This document shows, in pieces, positions 16,842 through 26,018 of a DNA stretch of 64,000 nucleotides. How positions within the stretch are numbered: the first letter of the stretch is position 1; every line of letters starts with the position of its first letter. Source of the DNA: Christensenellaceae bacterium Phil1 (lineage in GTDB: Bacteria > Bacillota > Clostridia > Christensenellales > CAG-138); contig MSGS01000031.1 of NCBI GenBank assembly GCA_001940855.1, positions 2,273-66,272 on the forward strand. Reading direction: 5' to 3'. The notes under the pieces were generated by a model that ran no database searches, was not told the DNA's origin, and was given only the letters and a program-made list of their open reading frames with translations. Made by a program: the position numbers and the translations under genes.

Positions 16842-18665
16842 TCAGTTGTTCTTTGCCGCCTGCTTCATACGCATTTCCTTAGAAAGTATGCGCTTGCGCA
16901 TGCGAATATTCTTGGGCGTAACCTCCACCAATTCATCATCGGCAATGAATTCAAGGCATTGTTCAAGCGACAGTATGGTGGGCGGGGTAAGGCGCAGCGC
17001 TTCGTCGCTGCCGGCGGCGCGCATGTTGGTAACGTGCTTCTTTTTGCATACGTTCACAACAATGTCGTCCCCGCGGGAGCATTCGCCCACAACCTCGCCT
17101 TCGTATACCGGCACGCCGGGGCCAACGAACAAGCGGCCGCGGTCCTGAGTATTGAAAAGGCCGTAGCTGTTGGTTTCGCCGGTTTCGCTGCAAACAAGGC
17201 TGCCGCGTTCGCGTTCCTCAATATCTCCCTTATAAAGCTCGTAGCCGTGGAATATATGGCTCATAACGCCGTTGCCGCGCGTATCGGTAAGCAGCTCGCT
17301 GCGGTATCCCATAAGGCTGCGGGCAGGTATGTTGAAAAGTAACCTTGTGCTGCCTTCGTTTTCGGTATGCATATCAACAAGTTCCGCCTTGCGCGAACCA
17401 AGCTTCTCCATAACGCTGCCGACGTATTCGCTCGGCACGTCGACAGTCAATTCTTCGATAGGCTCAAGCGTATGCCCCTGCTCGTCCTGCTTCAATATCA
17501 CCTTGGGGCGGGATACTGCAAATTCATAATCCTGCCTGCGCATCTGCTCTATCAGTATGGAAAGGTGCAGCTCGCCGCGGCCGGATACCTTGAATGTATC
17601 GGTCGTGCCGGTTTCCTCAACGCGCATGGAAACATTGGTTTCAACCTCTTTCATCAGCCTGTCGCGCAGGTTGCGGCTGGTAACGTATTTGCCCTCCTTG
17701 CCTGCAAAGGGGCTGTCGTTTACCATGAACATCATGGATACGGTGGGTTCGTCTATATGCACGAAAGGCATCGGCTCAACGCATTCGGGCGCGCAGGCGG
17801 TCTCGCCTATAGAAAGATCCGCAATGCCCGCAACGGCTACTATATCGCCCGCGTAAGCTTCCTCAACCTCAACGCGCTTCAATCCTTCGTAGCGGTAAAG
17901 CCTGCTCAGCTTGACCGTGCGCACGGCGTTCGCCGTGCCGCCGCACATGGTGACCATCTGGTTGCGGCGGGCAATACCGCGCTCCATGCGGCCTATGCCT
18001 ATGCGGCCCACATAGTCGTCGTAATCTATGGTGGAGAACAATATCTGCAGCGGGGCTTCCGTGTCGCATGCGGGGGCGGGAATGGCGCTTATTATCGTAT
18101 CGAACACGGCCTGCATGTCCGTGCCGAGTTCGTCCGGCTCCATGCCGGCTATGCCTTCCTTGGCGCTTGCATAAACAACGGGGAAGTCAAGCTGCTCCGC
18201 CGTTGCGCCAAGCTCCATGAACAGCTCCAGCGTCTCGTCCACAACCTCCATCGGCCTTGCGCCGGGGCGGTCTATCTTGTTTACGACAACAACGGGAACC
18301 TTGTTCAGCTCCAGCGCCTTCCTCAGCACGAAGCGGGTCTGCGGCATACAGCCTTCAAATGCGTCAACCAGCAGCAGCACGCCGTCAACCATTTGCAGTA
18401 TGCGCTCAACCTCTCCGCCGAAGTCCGCATGGCCCGGCGTATCTATTATGTTTATTCTGTAATCCTTATACTTTATCGCGGTATTTTTGCTGAGTATGGT
18501 TATGCCGCGCTCCCGCTCCAGGTCGCCGGAGTCCATCACGCGCTCCTGCACCTGCTCGTTCGCCCTGAATACGCCGCTTTGACGCAGCAGGCAGTCCACC
18601 AGCGTGGTCTTGCCGTGGTCAACGTGGGCAATTATGGCAACGTTACGGATATTTTCCTTCTGCAT
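16842..18665 (-). CDS. typA: TypA/BipA ribosome-associated GTPase
   Basis: The 607-residue protein has the translational-GTPase G1 motif AHVDHGKTT (residues 13-21), G2 region RERGITI, G3 DTPGHADF and G4 NKID, followed by EF-Tu-like beta-barrel, EF-G III/V-like and the BipA-specific C-terminal domain ([15 protein letters not shown]). Length equals the family norm (about 605-615). BipA binds the 70S A-site region and assists 50S assembly and growth under stress or cold. ATG 18665 has an AAGGAG site upstream. It appears monocistronic; a hairpin follows, and the CPBP protease gene lies upstream on the same strand. Confidence 0.97.
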   Translation of the reverse strand: MQKENIRNVAIIAHVDHGKTTLVDCLLRQSGVFRANEQVQERVMDSGDLERERGITILSKNTAIKYKDYRINIIDTPGHADFGGEVERILQMVDGVLLLVDAFEGCMPQTRFVLRKALELNKVPVVVVNKIDRPGARPMEVVDETLELFMELGATAEQLDFPVVYASAKEGIAGMEPDELGTDMQAVFDTIISAIPAPACDTEAPLQILFSTIDYDDYVGRIGIGRMERGIARRNQMVTMCGGTANAVRTVKLSRLYRYEGLKRVEVEEAYAGDIVAVAGIADLSIGETACAPECVEPMPFVHIDEPTVSMMFMVNDSPFAGKEGKYVTSRNLRDRLMKEVETNVSMRVEETGTTDTFKVSGRGELHLSILIEQMRRQDYEFAVSRPKVILKQDEQGHTLEPIEELTVDVPSEYVGSVMEKLGSRKAELVDMHTENEGSTRLLFNIPARSLMGYRSELLTDTRGNGVMSHIFHGYELYKGDIEERERGSLVCSETGETNSYGLFNTQDRGRLFVGPGVPVYEGEVVGECSRGDDIVVNVCKKKHVTNMRAAGSDEALRLTPPTILSLEQCLEFIADDELVEVTPKNIRMRKRILSKEMRMKQAAKNN

Positions 18666-18749
18666 ATATTCTAAGCACTCCTTCCGGTTAAAACCGTTTC
18701 AAAAACCGCTATATTATACACCATGCGCATGTTACGGCGCAACGTTTTT

Positions 18750-19580
18750 TCATATGTTTTTGCCGCTTTTTGCTATGCGTACCGCGCTGCGCGTTGCCGC
18801 GACCATAAGTATTATGGATGCAAGCACTATATACAGGGCTGTGCTTTCCGTGAATATATGCTCCATTACATAGCCGCCCATAAGGTTGAAGCATATGTGC
18901 ACCGCAATGCCCGCAAAAAGCGAACCCGTGCTTTCAACTATCGCCGCCAGCACAAGCCCCATAACGAACGCATATGCAACCCATAATATCTGCCCGTGCA
19001 GCGCGCCGAAAACGGCAGCCTGCAATATTGCCGCAACCCATGCGGGCATGGCGCGCTTCAGCCGCGTGTATACAAGCCCGCGGAATACGGTCTCCTCGGC
19101 TATGGGTGCGAATATAACGGTGGAGAGCATCGGTATGAGCCCCGCGGAATCTATCATTGAGGCGCTTTGGTTATATTCCTCCCAAACTTCTTCACTTATC
19201 GGCAGAATGCCCAAAGCAAATGTTATAAGCACCGCGAAGCACATACCCATTATGCTAAGCGGCACATATGTAAGCGCGGGAATGGGGGAGGCGTTTATTT
19301 CACTGAGCAGATTCTTTTTGCGCAGCGCAAAAAACGCGAACAGTACGCCAACCGTGCATATATTTGAAACAAGCGTAATAAGCGTTGCATTGGTGGTAAT
19401 GCCGTCGTAAAGCACCGTCATTAGCGTATTATAATCTAAGCCGCCGTTAAGGGTCAGTTGTTCAACGGCGTAGCCAATGCCCATTGCAAGCGTAACGACA
19501 AAACTTGCAATAAGCTGCATCGCCGCGAACAGCAGCGTGTAGCATATGGCCTTGCCAAGGGCAATAAAAACGTTCTTCAT
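18750..19580 (-). CDS. CPBP-family intramembrane glutamic protease
   Basis: The 276-residue membrane protein carries the three catalytic signatures of the CPBP/Abi (Rce1-like) family: APIAEETVFRG (EExxxR), FGALHGQ (FxxxH) and HICFN (HxxxN), in the C-terminal half. Eight or so hydrophobic helices are visible. Members cleave membrane or prenylated peptides; bacterial roles include bacteriocin immunity and membrane-protein regulation, but the substrate here is unknown. The gene is upstream of typA on the same strand with an 84-base gap, so it may be separately transcribed. Confidence 0.88.
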   Translation of the reverse strand: MKNVFIALGKAICYTLLFAAMQLIASFVVTLAMGIGYAVEQLTLNGGLDYNTLMTVLYDGITTNATLITLVSNICTVGVLFAFFALRKKNLLSEINASPIPALTYVPLSIMGMCFAVLITFALGILPISEEVWEEYNQSASMIDSAGLIPMLSTVIFAPIAEETVFRGLVYTRLKRAMPAWVAAILQAAVFGALHGQILWVAYAFVMGLVLAAIVESTGSLFAGIAVHICFNLMGGYVMEHIFTESTALYIVLASIILMVAATRSAVRIAKSGKNI

Positions 19581-19741
19581 GGCGCAAAGCTCCGTTCAAA
19601 TGAAAGTATTATAAATTATTATAGCATATTTGGGTACATCATGCCAAAAAAACGTGTACATTCGGCAGTATATAATGTATTATATATATGTAAAGATATT
19701 GCTAAGAAACAGCATATTAATTTTAATGATTGGAGAAATAG

Positions 19742-20056
19742 ATGGAAAATAAAACGCCGCACGAAGAACCGAACCATCCTAAACATGGGGTAATAATGGA
19801 CATGAAGAACATATTGGCCATTTTGGCAGTTATATGCTTTACGGGTTCAATATTCATTGACGACAGGCAGTTTTTGTTTAAAGCCGTGGCATACGGCGTG
19901 GGCGCGCTTGCATATCTTGGGGAACTTATGGCGATGACGCACATGTTCAAAAAGCGTGTAGACAGCCGCGAACTGCTTATGCCCATTCTTTTCGGCGTTA
20001 TGTACATTATGCTCGGCTTCAGCTACGCAATAGAGCATTACCATCTTTTCAGTTAA
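19742..20056 (+). CDS. Small hypothetical membrane protein
   Basis: The 104-residue protein has a polar His-rich tip (ENKTPHEEPNHPKHG) followed by about three hydrophobic helices: ILAILAVICFTGSIF, FKAVAYGVGALAYLGELMA and ILFGVMYIMLGFSYAI. It ends EHYHLFS. I do not recognise a family. ATG 19742 is preceded by GGAGAAATAG. It stands alone between the divergent CPBP gene and a separate promoter-like region for the next operon. The histidines at both ends could bind metal, but this is only an observation. Confidence 0.7.
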   Translation: MENKTPHEEPNHPKHGVIMDMKNILAILAVICFTGSIFIDDRQFLFKAVAYGVGALAYLGELMAMTHMFKKRVDSRELLMPILFGVMYIMLGFSYAIEHYHLFS

Positions 20057-20125
20057 TCCTGCTGTGCTATTCACAGCATATGTGACAATACTGTAAACAA
20101 TAAATATATAGAAAAGAATGACGTT

Positions 20126-20139
20126 TTCTGGTATATTAT
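20126..20139 (+). promoter_or_regulatory. Candidate extended -10 promoter for the NfeD-FloA operon
   Basis: TCTGGTATATTAT holds a TGN-TATATT extended -10 about 38 bases upstream of the TTG start at 20175. No good -35 box is seen, which is normal for extended -10 promoters. Confidence 0.35.
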
Positions 20140-20174
20140 AGTCAGGCTTTGTACCCACGGAAGGGGGAGTAGAA

Positions 20175-20903
20175 TTGGCTAACAACATTACGCCGGAAAT
20201 GATAGCGCTGCTCAACAGCGGCAATAAGGCCGAGCTGAGGGCATTTCTTAAGCTATACACGCGCCCGGTATACGAAAGGGCGCTGGCGATAACAAAAAGC
20301 GAGGAGGACGCCATCCGTGTTACCAGAAGGGTAACGAGCGAGGTATCTGTACTTGCGCTGAGGGGAAAGCTTGAAGAGGACATAGACGCGCAGCTCATGG
20401 CGCTGACTGACGCATGCTGCAGCGAGGACATGTTCTTTGCAAGGCTTGTTGAGGATACGCTCAGGGATTACCCGGATGATAAGAACGAGCAGCCTACGCT
20501 TTTCGGCAAGGCCGTAAAGCCGAACTGGCCCGCGAAGCAGCCAAGCGTTGTGGAGCGCGGCAGCGCAGCAATAACGGCATCAGCACCGAAGTCCAAAACG
20601 GATGGCGAACCGGTCACTGCCGCGGCAAGCGCATATACTGCACCCGCAGCAGAAAGCAGCACGCCAAGGCTTTTTGACGAGGATTTATCGCTGGACTGGG
20701 AGAATGAGGACGATATAGAGCCGGAGGATGAGGCGGACAGCAAGCCCAGCGTGCTGATAGTGCTGCTGATATTCCTGCTGGCAATCGTTACGCTTGCGCT
20801 GGTGTGGGTGCTGGTGGTCAAGCTTATGTATCTTGGCATATTGCCAAAGGCGGACTTTGGCTTTGCGGAGTGGTTCAACGCGCATCTGTTCAGGCTGTAT
20901 TAG
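20175..20903 (+). CDS. Membrane-anchored protein with sigma-region-2-like N-terminus
   Basis: The 242-residue protein has an N-terminal helical region (about residues 8-95) containing FLKLYTRPVYERALAITKSEEDA, which resembles region 2 of ECF sigma factors, but no region 4 helix-turn-helix follows. Instead there is a Pro/Ala/Ser-rich linker, an acidic segment (DEDLSLDWENEDDIEPEDE) and one transmembrane helix near residues 195-218. It may be a degenerate, tethered regulator, or simply a helical protein that resembles sigma region 2. The TTG start is supported by AGGGGGAG six bases upstream. It is the first gene before nfeD, 52 bases away, so it likely belongs to the membrane-organisation operon. 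Confidence 0.7.
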   Translation: MANNITPEMIALLNSGNKAELRAFLKLYTRPVYERALAITKSEEDAIRVTRRVTSEVSVLALRGKLEEDIDAQLMALTDACCSEDMFFARLVEDTLRDYPDDKNEQPTLFGKAVKPNWPAKQPSVVERGSAAITASAPKSKTDGEPVTAAASAYTAPAAESSTPRLFDEDLSLDWENEDDIEPEDEADSKPSVLIVLLIFLLAIVTLALVWVLVVKLMYLGILPKADFGFAEWFNAHLFRLY

Positions 20904-20955
20904 GCCGCGCGGAAGAGCCGTATACAAACATTATTATGAAACGGAGGTAGTGCAG

Positions 20956-21474
20956 ATGGACTTTATGAGCGCATATCTTGCGGGCTGGAGCGTGCTCTCG
21001 CTTATGTGCCTTATAATAGGGCTTGGGCTTATGATAGCGGAGATGTTCACGCCGGGGCTTGGGCTTATGGGCACGTTTGGCATAATCGCGCTTATCGCGG
21101 CGATCGTGCTCAGCGCGCATTCGCTGCTGGATGCAATATTCACACTCGCCATAATATTCGTGGTGCTGTTCATTGCGGGCTTTATTGTATACCGTTCTTT
21201 TACAAAAGGCCGGTTGGCAAATTCAAGCATTGTGCTTAGTGATCGCATAGATTCTGCGTCAACATCGCTTGATGATGCGGAGATACAGGGCATAGTCGGC
21301 AAAGAAGGCATTACTACCACGGCGCTAAGGCCAAGCGGCAATGCCGAAATAGACGGCAAGCGGTACGATGTTGTTACGAGCGGCGAATTTATACAAAAGG
21401 ATACCCGCATAACCGTGGAACGCATAGACGGGCTGAAAATACTGGTCAAAAGGGCGGAGGATGCAAAGGAATAA
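20956..21474 (+). CDS. Short NfeD-family membrane protein
   Basis: The 172-residue product has an N-terminal hydrophobic region of three to four helices with MIAEMFTPGLGLMGTFGIIALI, a signature of NfeD/YqeZ proteins, and a C-terminal OB-fold-like domain (GIVGKEGITTTALRPSGNAEIDGKRYDV). It lacks the ClpP-like protease domain of long NfeD forms. Short NfeD proteins are encoded beside flotillins and modulate membrane microdomains. ATG 20956 has GGAGG nine bases upstream. It is followed two bases later by a zinc-ribbon gene and then floA, the classical partner. Confidence 0.9.
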   Translation: MDFMSAYLAGWSVLSLMCLIIGLGLMIAEMFTPGLGLMGTFGIIALIAAIVLSAHSLLDAIFTLAIIFVVLFIAGFIVYRSFTKGRLANSSIVLSDRIDSASTSLDDAEIQGIVGKEGITTTALRPSGNAEIDGKRYDVVTSGEFIQKDTRITVERIDGLKILVKRAEDAKE

Positions 21475-21475
21475 A

Positions 21476-21715
21476 ATGAAGGTATGCAAAAAATGCGGCA
21501 CGCTCTATAACGAAAAAGAAGGGCCGTGCCCAAAGTGCTATACGGAGGATCTGCTTATAAGCGGGGAAGCCGCAAAGCACGAAATAGATACGGATATGAC
21601 CCCGGAAGAGGCCGAAAAGGCGCGCAAAAAATCATGGATACAGATATTGATAGGCATGCCGCTTTTCATAGGGTTCATATATATTATATTTCTTTTAATA
21701 CGGCTTATGAAATAA
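21476..21715 (+). CDS. Small zinc-ribbon membrane protein
   Basis: The 79-residue product starts MKVCKKCGTLYNEKEGPCPKCYTED, with two CxxC knuckles separated by ten residues, a zinc ribbon. A charged segment (DMTPEEAEKARKKSW) and one C-terminal transmembrane helix (LIGMPLFIGFIYIIFLLIRL) follow. ATG 21476 has AAAGGA five bases upstream. It sits between nfeD and floA, suggesting a small accessory protein of the flotillin system. No named family is recognised. Confidence 0.8.
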   Translation: MKVCKKCGTLYNEKEGPCPKCYTEDLLISGEAAKHEIDTDMTPEEAEKARKKSWIQILIGMPLFIGFIYIIFLLIRLMK

Positions 21716-21750
21716 GCCTATAATAAACAAAAACACAGGAGGAAATCAAA

Positions 21751-22734
21751 ATGCCGGAATTTGTAATCACGATCATAATCGTTATAGCGGGAATTATTTT
21801 CCTGTCTATATTCTTCAGCTTTGTGCCGGTGGGCCTGTTCATAAGCGCCCGCGCAAGCGGCGTTAAGGTTGGCATAGGCCAGCTTGCGGCCATGCGCATC
21901 CGTAAGGTCACGCCCAGCCGCATAATCAACCCAATGATAAAGGCCACCAAGGCGGGTATGGACGTTCCGCTGAATAAGCTTGAAGCGCACTACCTTGCCG
22001 GCGGCAACGTGGATAGGGTTGTAAACGCACTGATAGCCGCCCAGCGCGCGGGCATACCGCTGGACTTTGAGCGTGCCTGCGCAATTGACCTTGCCGGACG
22101 CGACGTGCTAAACGCCGTGCAGATGAGCGTTAACCCCAAGGTTATAGAAACCCCCGTAATAGCCGCCATAGCTAAGGACGGCATAGAGCTGCGTGCAAAG
22201 GCGCGCGTTACCGTGCGCGCCAATATAGACAGGCTTGTCGGCGGCGCGGGAGAGGAAACCATAATCGCCCGTATCGGCGAAGGTATAGTTACCACCGTAG
22301 GCTCTTCCACCAGCCATAAGGACGTGCTTGAAAATCCGGACCTTATATCCCAAACCGTGCTGAATAAGGGCCTTGACGCAGGCACCGCCTTCGAAATACT
22401 GTCCATAGACATTGCGGACGTGGACGTTGGCCGCAACGTGGGCGCGCAGCTGCAGATAGACCAGGCGGAAGCCGATAAGCGCATAGCGCAGGCCAAGGCG
22501 GAGGAACGCCGCGCAATGGCCGTTGCTCAGGAGCAGGAGAACAAGGCGGAGGTCGCTGGTATGCGCGCCAAGGTAATAGAGGCCGAGGCTGAGGTTCCCA
22601 AGGCCATAGCCGCCGCCTTCCGCGACGGTAAGCTGGGCGTGATGGATTATTACAACATGCAGAATGTTATAAGCGACACCAAGATGCGCGAATCCATCGC
22701 CGGCGGAGCAGCCACACCCGCAAAACACGAATAA
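21751..22734 (+). CDS. floA: Flotillin-like protein FloA
   Basis: The 327-residue protein has one N-terminal membrane helix ([20 protein letters not shown]), a long SPFH-like domain (residues about 30-220) and an Ala/Glu-rich coiled coil ([23 protein letters not shown]) ending GAATPAKHE. It matches FloA/YqfA in size and sequence ([45 protein letters not shown]). FloA organises functional membrane microdomains and affects membrane fluidity, secretion and sporulation signalling. AGGAGG lies nine bases before ATG 21751. The short NfeD protein upstream is the usual partner. Confidence 0.96.
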   Translation: MPEFVITIIIVIAGIIFLSIFFSFVPVGLFISARASGVKVGIGQLAAMRIRKVTPSRIINPMIKATKAGMDVPLNKLEAHYLAGGNVDRVVNALIAAQRAGIPLDFERACAIDLAGRDVLNAVQMSVNPKVIETPVIAAIAKDGIELRAKARVTVRANIDRLVGGAGEETIIARIGEGIVTTVGSSTSHKDVLENPDLISQTVLNKGLDAGTAFEILSIDIADVDVGRNVGAQLQIDQAEADKRIAQAKAEERRAMAVAQEQENKAEVAGMRAKVIEAEAEVPKAIAAAFRDGKLGVMDYYNMQNVISDTKMRESIAGGAATPAKHE

Positions 22735-22774
22735 GCCGGAAAGCTTGTACCCCAACGGAAAGGAGGGATAGGCC

Positions 22775-23389
22775 GTGTCGGGCATATTTGTACTGATAGC
22801 GATAGCATGGGTGGTATATGCTGCGATTGCCAAAAAGGCGAATGCTCAGCAGCAGGCGCAGCGCCAGCGTAAGCTGAACGAAAACGTGGCGGAAGCCGAG
22901 GCCGAAACATCATCGCTCCATGCCAAAACGCAGGCTGCGGCGCCGAGAGTTGCGCCCACCGTTGGCGTAAGCCAAAACGGCGCATGGACGTGCGGCTGCG
23001 GATACAGGAACACTGCAAACAGCAAATTCTGCCGCCAATGCGGCGCGGCACGCGCGCAGAGCGGAAGCATGAACTATGCTTCGAGCGAAGGCAGATCGAC
23101 CGAAGGCGGGGGAGGACTGAAAAGGCCGCCGCTTGCGCGGGAAACAATGCCCAAACCTTCGCTTAACCATGTCGTGAAGCCCATGACGGAATCGCACCAC
23201 AGCCATACGGAAGCGAGCATATCCGGCAGGGAAGCAAAGTGCGAGGAACGCTATACCGAAGCCGAGGATGCATATTCCGGCGCGGAGCAGCGTGCGGCTT
23301 ATGCCGTGGACATGGGCGACCGCGAAAAGATAATACAGGGCATACTGTATAGTGAAATACTATCCAAGCCAAAGGCGCTTAGAAAATAG
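22775..23389 (+). CDS. Zinc-ribbon protein downstream of floA
   Basis: The 204-residue protein has an N-terminal membrane helix (IFVLIAIAWVVYAAIAK), a polar linker, a zinc ribbon (WTCGCGYRNTANSKFCRQCGAAR, near residues 70-92) and a disordered tail ending KIIQGILYSEILSKPKALRK. I do not recognise a named family beyond the ribbon. GTG 22775 has AGGAGG about nine bases upstream. It is 40 bases after floA and before a strong terminator, so it is the last gene of the operon. With the ribbon upstream of floA it makes two zinc-ribbon membrane proteins around the flotillin. Confidence 0.75.
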   Translation: MSGIFVLIAIAWVVYAAIAKKANAQQQAQRQRKLNENVAEAEAETSSLHAKTQAAAPRVAPTVGVSQNGAWTCGCGYRNTANSKFCRQCGAARAQSGSMNYASSEGRSTEGGGGLKRPPLARETMPKPSLNHVVKPMTESHHSHTEASISGREAKCEERYTEAEDAYSGAEQRAAYAVDMGDREKIIQGILYSEILSKPKALRK

Positions 23390-23402
23390 CATAACGAAAC
23401 AG

Positions 23403-23440
23403 AAAGGGACTGCGTTCAAAACCGATGCAGTCCCTTTTTC
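23403..23440. terminator. Bidirectional terminator between floA operon and sigF
   Basis: AAAGGGACTGC and GCAGTCCCTTTTT pair across a 13-base loop, with A and T tracts on both sides. It serves the convergent floA and spoIIA operons. Confidence 0.85.
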
Positions 23441-24189
23441 TATACCAATTTTCTTAACCGTTGCAATATCGCGTTTTCAAGGCGCGATACCTGCACCTGC
23501 GATATCCCGAGCGACTTTGCCACCTGCGTCTGCGTTTGGTCCGAAAAATAGCGCAGGGTTATTATCGTCCGCTCCCTTGCTGAAAGTGTATTAAGCAGTT
23601 CCTTCAGCGCAACGCGGTCCGTTGCGCTGTCCAGCTCCCTGCACGCGCCGCCAACGGTATCCAGTAGCATTGCGTCGCTTTCCGCGCCGTATGCGGGTTC
23701 GTATATGGATGCATACGGCCGCGCCGCCTCAAGCGCTTCGGCTACGTCCTCCGCGTCCACGCCAAGCTCGGCTGCGATTTCGGCAACGCTCGGTTCGCGT
23801 GCGTGAGTATCTATCAGCTTTTCGCGTACGGCTGCGGCCCGCGCTGCCAGTTCCTTGAGCGACCGGCTGACCTTAATCATGCCGTCGTCGCGCAAGAATC
23901 GCTTTATTTCGCCTGCTATCATCGGCACGGCATATGTTGAAAATCTTACGTCGTAGCTGAGATCAAAGCGCGCAATGGCCTTTATCAGGCCCATGCAGCC
24001 TATCTGGTAAAGGTCGTCGTATTCTATGGCGCGGTTCATGAATCGCTTTGCAACGCTTTTTACAAGCGGCGCGTTCGTTGTGACCAGCTGCTCCTTTGCC
24101 TGCTCGTCTCCCTGCTGCGCGCGGCTTATAAGCGTGCGCGTCAATGCGGAGGAAAACTGCCCGTTTGTGTTTATCTGCCGCTCATCCAT
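23440..24189 (-). CDS. sigF: Sporulation sigma factor SigF
   Basis: The 249-residue sigma-70-family protein has region 2 (YDDLYQIGCMGLIKAIARFDLSYDVRFSTYAVPMI, near residues 55-95), region 3 and region 4 (LSARERTIITLRYFSDQTQTQVAKSLGISQVQVSRLE). Its position as third gene of spoIIAA-spoIIAB-sigF identifies SigF, the first forespore-specific sigma factor. It is held inactive by SpoIIAB and freed by dephosphorylated SpoIIAA after asymmetric division. Its start overlaps the end of spoIIAB by eight bases. Length agrees with the Bacillus and Clostridium proteins. Confidence 0.95.
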   Translation of the reverse strand: MDERQINTNGQFSSALTRTLISRAQQGDEQAKEQLVTTNAPLVKSVAKRFMNRAIEYDDLYQIGCMGLIKAIARFDLSYDVRFSTYAVPMIAGEIKRFLRDDGMIKVSRSLKELAARAAAVREKLIDTHAREPSVAEIAAELGVDAEDVAEALEAARPYASIYEPAYGAESDAMLLDTVGGACRELDSATDRVALKELLNTLSARERTIITLRYFSDQTQTQVAKSLGISQVQVSRLENAILQRLRKLV

Positions 24190-24619
24190 CGGCCCTCACC
24201 AGGCCTATTCTTTTTGTCATGGTCACCTTAGTGCCTTCCCCGGGCGTGCTTTTCACGTCCACGCTGTCCATAAACGCCTGCATAACGCAAAAGCCCATCC
24301 CGCTGCGCTCAAGATCGGGCGCGCTGGTGAAAAACGGCTGCATGGCCTGTTCTATGTCCGCTATGCCGCGGCCTTTATCGGTAATTGTCGCGGTGAATAC
24401 GTCGCCGTCTATGCTGCAATCCATGCGCACCGTGCCGCCTTTTTGCGAATAGCCGTGTATTATGGCGTTTGTCACGGCCTCGCTTATCGCCGTGCGCACG
24501 TCTGTCAGCTCCTCTATTGTTGGGTCAAGCTGCACCATGAACGCCGCCGCCACGCTCCGTGCAAAGGCCTCGTTGCGCGAAAGCGCAGGAAAAGTTATGC
24601 TCATCTCGTTGCTTACCAT
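24182..24619 (-). CDS. spoIIAB: Anti-sigma F factor and kinase SpoIIAB
   Basis: The 145-residue GHKL-type kinase shows the N-box VRTAISEAVTNAIIHGY, the G1 box ITDKGRGIADIEQAM and the G2 box LERSGMGFCVMQAFMDSV. SpoIIAB binds and inhibits SigF and phosphorylates SpoIIAA on a serine using ATP. The ATG at 24619 is preceded by a GGGGGAGA purine-rich site. It lies 12 bases after spoIIAA and overlaps sigF by eight bases, so the operon is tightly coupled in the usual stoichiometric arrangement. Confidence 0.95.
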   Translation of the reverse strand: MVSNEMSITFPALSRNEAFARSVAAAFMVQLDPTIEELTDVRTAISEAVTNAIIHGYSQKGGTVRMDCSIDGDVFTATITDKGRGIADIEQAMQPFFTSAPDLERSGMGFCVMQAFMDSVDVKSTPGEGTKVTMTKRIGLVRADG

Positions 24620-24631
24620 CGTTCTCTCCCC

Positions 24632-24943
24632 CTATATATCCATGTGCTCTGCCAGCGTGTATATGCCGGCCATACGCAGTATGCGGTCTATGGCGCGGTT
24701 GGCGCCGCCTATGAGCACCCGTCCGCCCCTCCCGGCAATAACCCTGTACCGGCCAAGTATCACGCCCAAGCCGGAGCTGTCCATAAAAGTAAGCCCTCTC
24801 AGGTCTATCCTCAGTTCGCGTATCCTTTCGTCCGTCAGCAGCGCGTCCAACTGTGCGCGTGCCTGCGCGGCGCTGTGGTGATCCAGTTCGCCCTTTATGC
24901 GCGCGGTCAGTCTGTCTCCCGCCGCTTCAATCTCCATCTGCAT
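24632..24943 (-). CDS. spoIIAA: Anti-sigma F factor antagonist SpoIIAA
   Basis: The 103-residue STAS-domain protein contains LTFMDSSGLGVILGRYR, where DSSG (residues 55-58) holds the serine phosphorylated by SpoIIAB. Unphosphorylated SpoIIAA binds SpoIIAB and releases SigF. The first ATG (24943) has GGAGG seven bases upstream and gives the normal length. It heads the spoIIA operon. The upstream 100 bases contain a sequence that resembles a SigH promoter. Confidence 0.95.
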   Translation of the reverse strand: MQMEIEAAGDRLTARIKGELDHHSAAQARAQLDALLTDERIRELRIDLRGLTFMDSSGLGVILGRYRVIAGRGGRVLIGGANRAIDRILRMAGIYTLAEHMDI

Positions 24944-24989
24944 GGCGCTTCCTCCTTTGCGTATATCGTTCGCTTGTCGCGCGGTTTGG

Positions 24990-25018
24990 TTTTCTATAAA
25001 CGGCGCGTTTATTCCTGC
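24990..25018 (-). promoter_or_regulatory. Possible SigH-type promoter of spoIIA
   Basis: On the minus strand CAGGAATAA is followed about 13 bases later by TAGAAAA, which loosely fits the SigH pattern (AGGAWWT and GAAT). The position, some 45 bases before spoIIAA, and the known SigH control of spoIIA in Bacillus support it. The -10 match is imperfect. Confidence 0.35.
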
Positions 25019-25187
25019 ATATTATTTCCACTTGTTTTGTCGTATATACGCTGATTTTGTAAAATAATTATTTTCTTTCCGCACGGATGCATATTGGTGT
25101 ATAATTCTCCGCATAGCAAAGGGCTATTGTTCGCATAATAAGGGCAGCGTTGATATAACCAATTTGTTTATTCGGAAGGTAAGTGCT

Positions 25188-25931
25188 ATGGAAGTGACTG
25201 TTTTGGGCCGCTGCGGCCCGTTTCCCGCGCCGGGAGAGGCCTGCTCGGGTTATCTTTTGAAATGCGGCGGCAAGAATATAATGCTGGACTTCGGCAGCGG
25301 AGTGTTTTCGCGGCTGTATGGGCTGCTGCCGCAGCTTGAGGTGGACGCCGTGGTGCTCAGCCATCTGCACAGCGACCATATGGCGGATATGCTTATTTTC
25401 CGCTATGCGCTGGAGCAGCTCAGCGCGCGCTCGTTGTGCCGCCAGCCGCCCATTCCCGTTATAGCGCCGGCGGAACCACGGGAGGAATATAGGCTGCTCA
25501 GCGGCAGCGGCGTATTTGATATGACTGCCATAAAGGACGGCGCGAAGTTGAGATACGAAGGGATAACGTTCACGTTTTACCGCATGACGCATCCGGTGGA
25601 AAGCTATGCAATAAGCGTTGAATACGGCGGCAAGCGTCTGCTTTATACCGGGGACACGGGAATGCGGCACGACATGGTGGATATTGCGAGCGGGGCGGAT
25701 ATGCTGCTGGCAGACGTGTGCTATCTTAATGAAGAACTTGGCACGCGGCCTATAGCTGCACACCTGAGCGCAGCACAGGCGGGCAATCTTGCCGCCGCGG
25801 CAAATGTTGATATGCTGCTGTGCAGCCATCTTTGGGGTGGGCGCACGGATCACAGCGAGCTTATGTGCCAGGTGCGCGCGGCATTCCCCAAGGCAGTGCT
25901 TGCGGAGGAATTCAAAAGCTACCCTATTTAA
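25188..25931 (+). CDS. Metallo-beta-lactamase-fold hydrolase (RNase Z/phosphodiesterase-like)
   Basis: The 247-residue protein has the MBL signature SHLHSDHMAD (residues about 64-73), followed by a later His (MTHPVES), YTGDTG and a C-terminal LCSHLWGGRTDH, giving the full set of metal ligands for a two-zinc site. It resembles the YhfI-like/RNase Z-like branch that acts on phosphodiesters. No exosite of tRNase Z is obvious. ATG 25188 has GGAAGG about ten bases upstream. It is monocistronic, divergent from the spoIIA operon. The substrate is not known. Confidence 0.9.
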   Translation: MEVTVLGRCGPFPAPGEACSGYLLKCGGKNIMLDFGSGVFSRLYGLLPQLEVDAVVLSHLHSDHMADMLIFRYALEQLSARSLCRQPPIPVIAPAEPREEYRLLSGSGVFDMTAIKDGAKLRYEGITFTFYRMTHPVESYAISVEYGGKRLLYTGDTGMRHDMVDIASGADMLLADVCYLNEELGTRPIAAHLSAAQAGNLAAAANVDMLLCSHLWGGRTDHSELMCQVRAAFPKAVLAEEFKSYPI

Positions 25932-26018
25932 GGGTAGCTTATCGTCAACAACATTTTAATAGCGTTCGTAATGCTCGCTTTCTTTATGCAGGTCGCCGTT
26001 GGTATACGGCGACTTTTC

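Noticed and set aside
17367-18674. Long open frame (435 codons) on the strand opposite typA
   Set aside because: It is antisense to a conserved gene, has composition rich in His, Tyr and Ala typical of shadow frames, no ribosome site and no recognisable domain.
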